The translations under genes and the position numbers were made by a program. Shown here one piece after another: positions 5,237 to 5,482 of a DNA stretch of 5,482 nucleotides (its first letter is position 1; the number at the start of each line of letters is the position of its first letter). This DNA is from Lachnospiraceae bacterium (GTDB lineage Bacteria > Bacillota_A > Clostridia > Lachnospirales > Lachnospiraceae): contig JAFQDI010000038.1 in assembly GCA_017416055.1 (NCBI GenBank), positions 1 through 5,482 on the forward strand, given 5' to 3'. The notes under the pieces are model-generated. The model had not been told where the DNA came from and searched no databases. It saw nothing but the letters and a program-made list of their open reading frames with translations.

Positions 5237-5482
5237 ATGAAAAAACAGCTGAAAAAAGTGTTGGCTCTGACCTGCCTGGCTGCAGTGGCATGTATGTCAC
5301 TGACAGGATGTGCGGGCGGTCAGGAACAGAGAATTATCAGAATTGGACACAACCAGTCCACAAACCATCCGTCCCACATCGGTTTAACTGCATTCCAGGA
5401 TTACATCCACGCAGAACTTGGTGATAAGTATGTGGTTGAGGTTTACCCGAGTGAGCTGCTTGGTTCCCAGGCTGATATGGTA
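5237..5482 (+). CDS. dctP: TRAP transporter substrate-binding lipoprotein, DctP type (5' part only)
   Basis: The first 82 codons of a gene that runs off the window. The product starts with a lysine-rich n-region (MKKQLKKV) and a hydrophobic core, then a lipobox LTGC with Cys25, so it should be lipid-anchored outside the membrane. The mature part has the N-terminal DctP (PF03480) pattern: IRIGHNQSTNHPSH (35-48), a helix LTAFQDYIHAEL (50-61), then VEVYPSELLGSQADMV (67-82), where the LGS-x-x-x-M/V signature appears. This family captures organic acids (C4-dicarboxylates, sugar acids and others) and passes them to sodium-coupled DctQ/DctM permeases, which probably follow outside the window. The exact ligand cannot be told. 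The start is supported by AAGGAGG (5224-5230), 6 bases before the ATG. dctP is a family label, not proof of dicarboxylate specificity. Confidence 0.93.
   Translation, partial: MKKQLKKVLALTCLAAVACMSLTGCAGGQEQRIIRIGHNQSTNHPSHIGLTAFQDYIHAELGDKYVVEVYPSELLGSQADMV

Noticed and set aside
1..5482. tRNA, rRNA, CRISPR array, insertion sequence or phage genes
   Set aside because: No cloverleaf, direct repeat array, transposase or integrase motif was found; the window looks like ordinary chromosomal genes.

Overview
The window reads as a chromosomal segment from an endospore-forming Firmicute, most likely a clostridium of the Lachnospiraceae type. The clearest reason is a full-length spoVT gene; strong AGGAGG-type ribosome binding sites, AT-rich intergenic gaps and a TRAP-type substrate-binding lipoprotein agree with this. 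The taxonomic call is inference from protein character only.

Layout: a minus-strand alpha/beta-hydrolase esterase gene (65-814) is divergent from a plus-strand series. The shared 228-base gap carries a good sigma-A promoter for each direction, plus a palindrome TACATATGTA (1009-1018) that fits the CopY-type 'cop box' pattern, placed before cutC. cutC (1043-1798) is followed by a strong hairpin (1807-1841). Only 20 bases later comes a large 848-residue protein (1862-4408) with a transglutaminase/PNGase-like catalytic domain, a beta-sandwich insert, a second transglutaminase-like domain without its nucleophile, and a thioredoxin-like C-terminus. No separate promoter is visible in that gap, so this gene may depend on readthrough from cutC.

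A 79-base gap (4409-4487) then holds the most striking non-coding element. It is one long hairpin that looks like the terminator of the large gene, but its 3' arm contains the Shine-Dalgarno sequence of spoVT. A promoter-like pair resembling the forespore sigma-G consensus lies on the 5' arm, so a transcript started there would omit that arm and leave the ribosome site free. spoVT (4488-5036) ends in a textbook GAAA-loop terminator.

The last region has a sigma-A promoter, two short palindromes and the first 82 codons of a DctP-type TRAP transporter lipoprotein (5237 to the window edge). This is probably the start of a separately controlled uptake operon.

The genes do not form one obvious pathway. 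The most intriguing pairing is cutC with the transglutaminase/PNGase-like protein, whose joint role is unknown from sequence alone.
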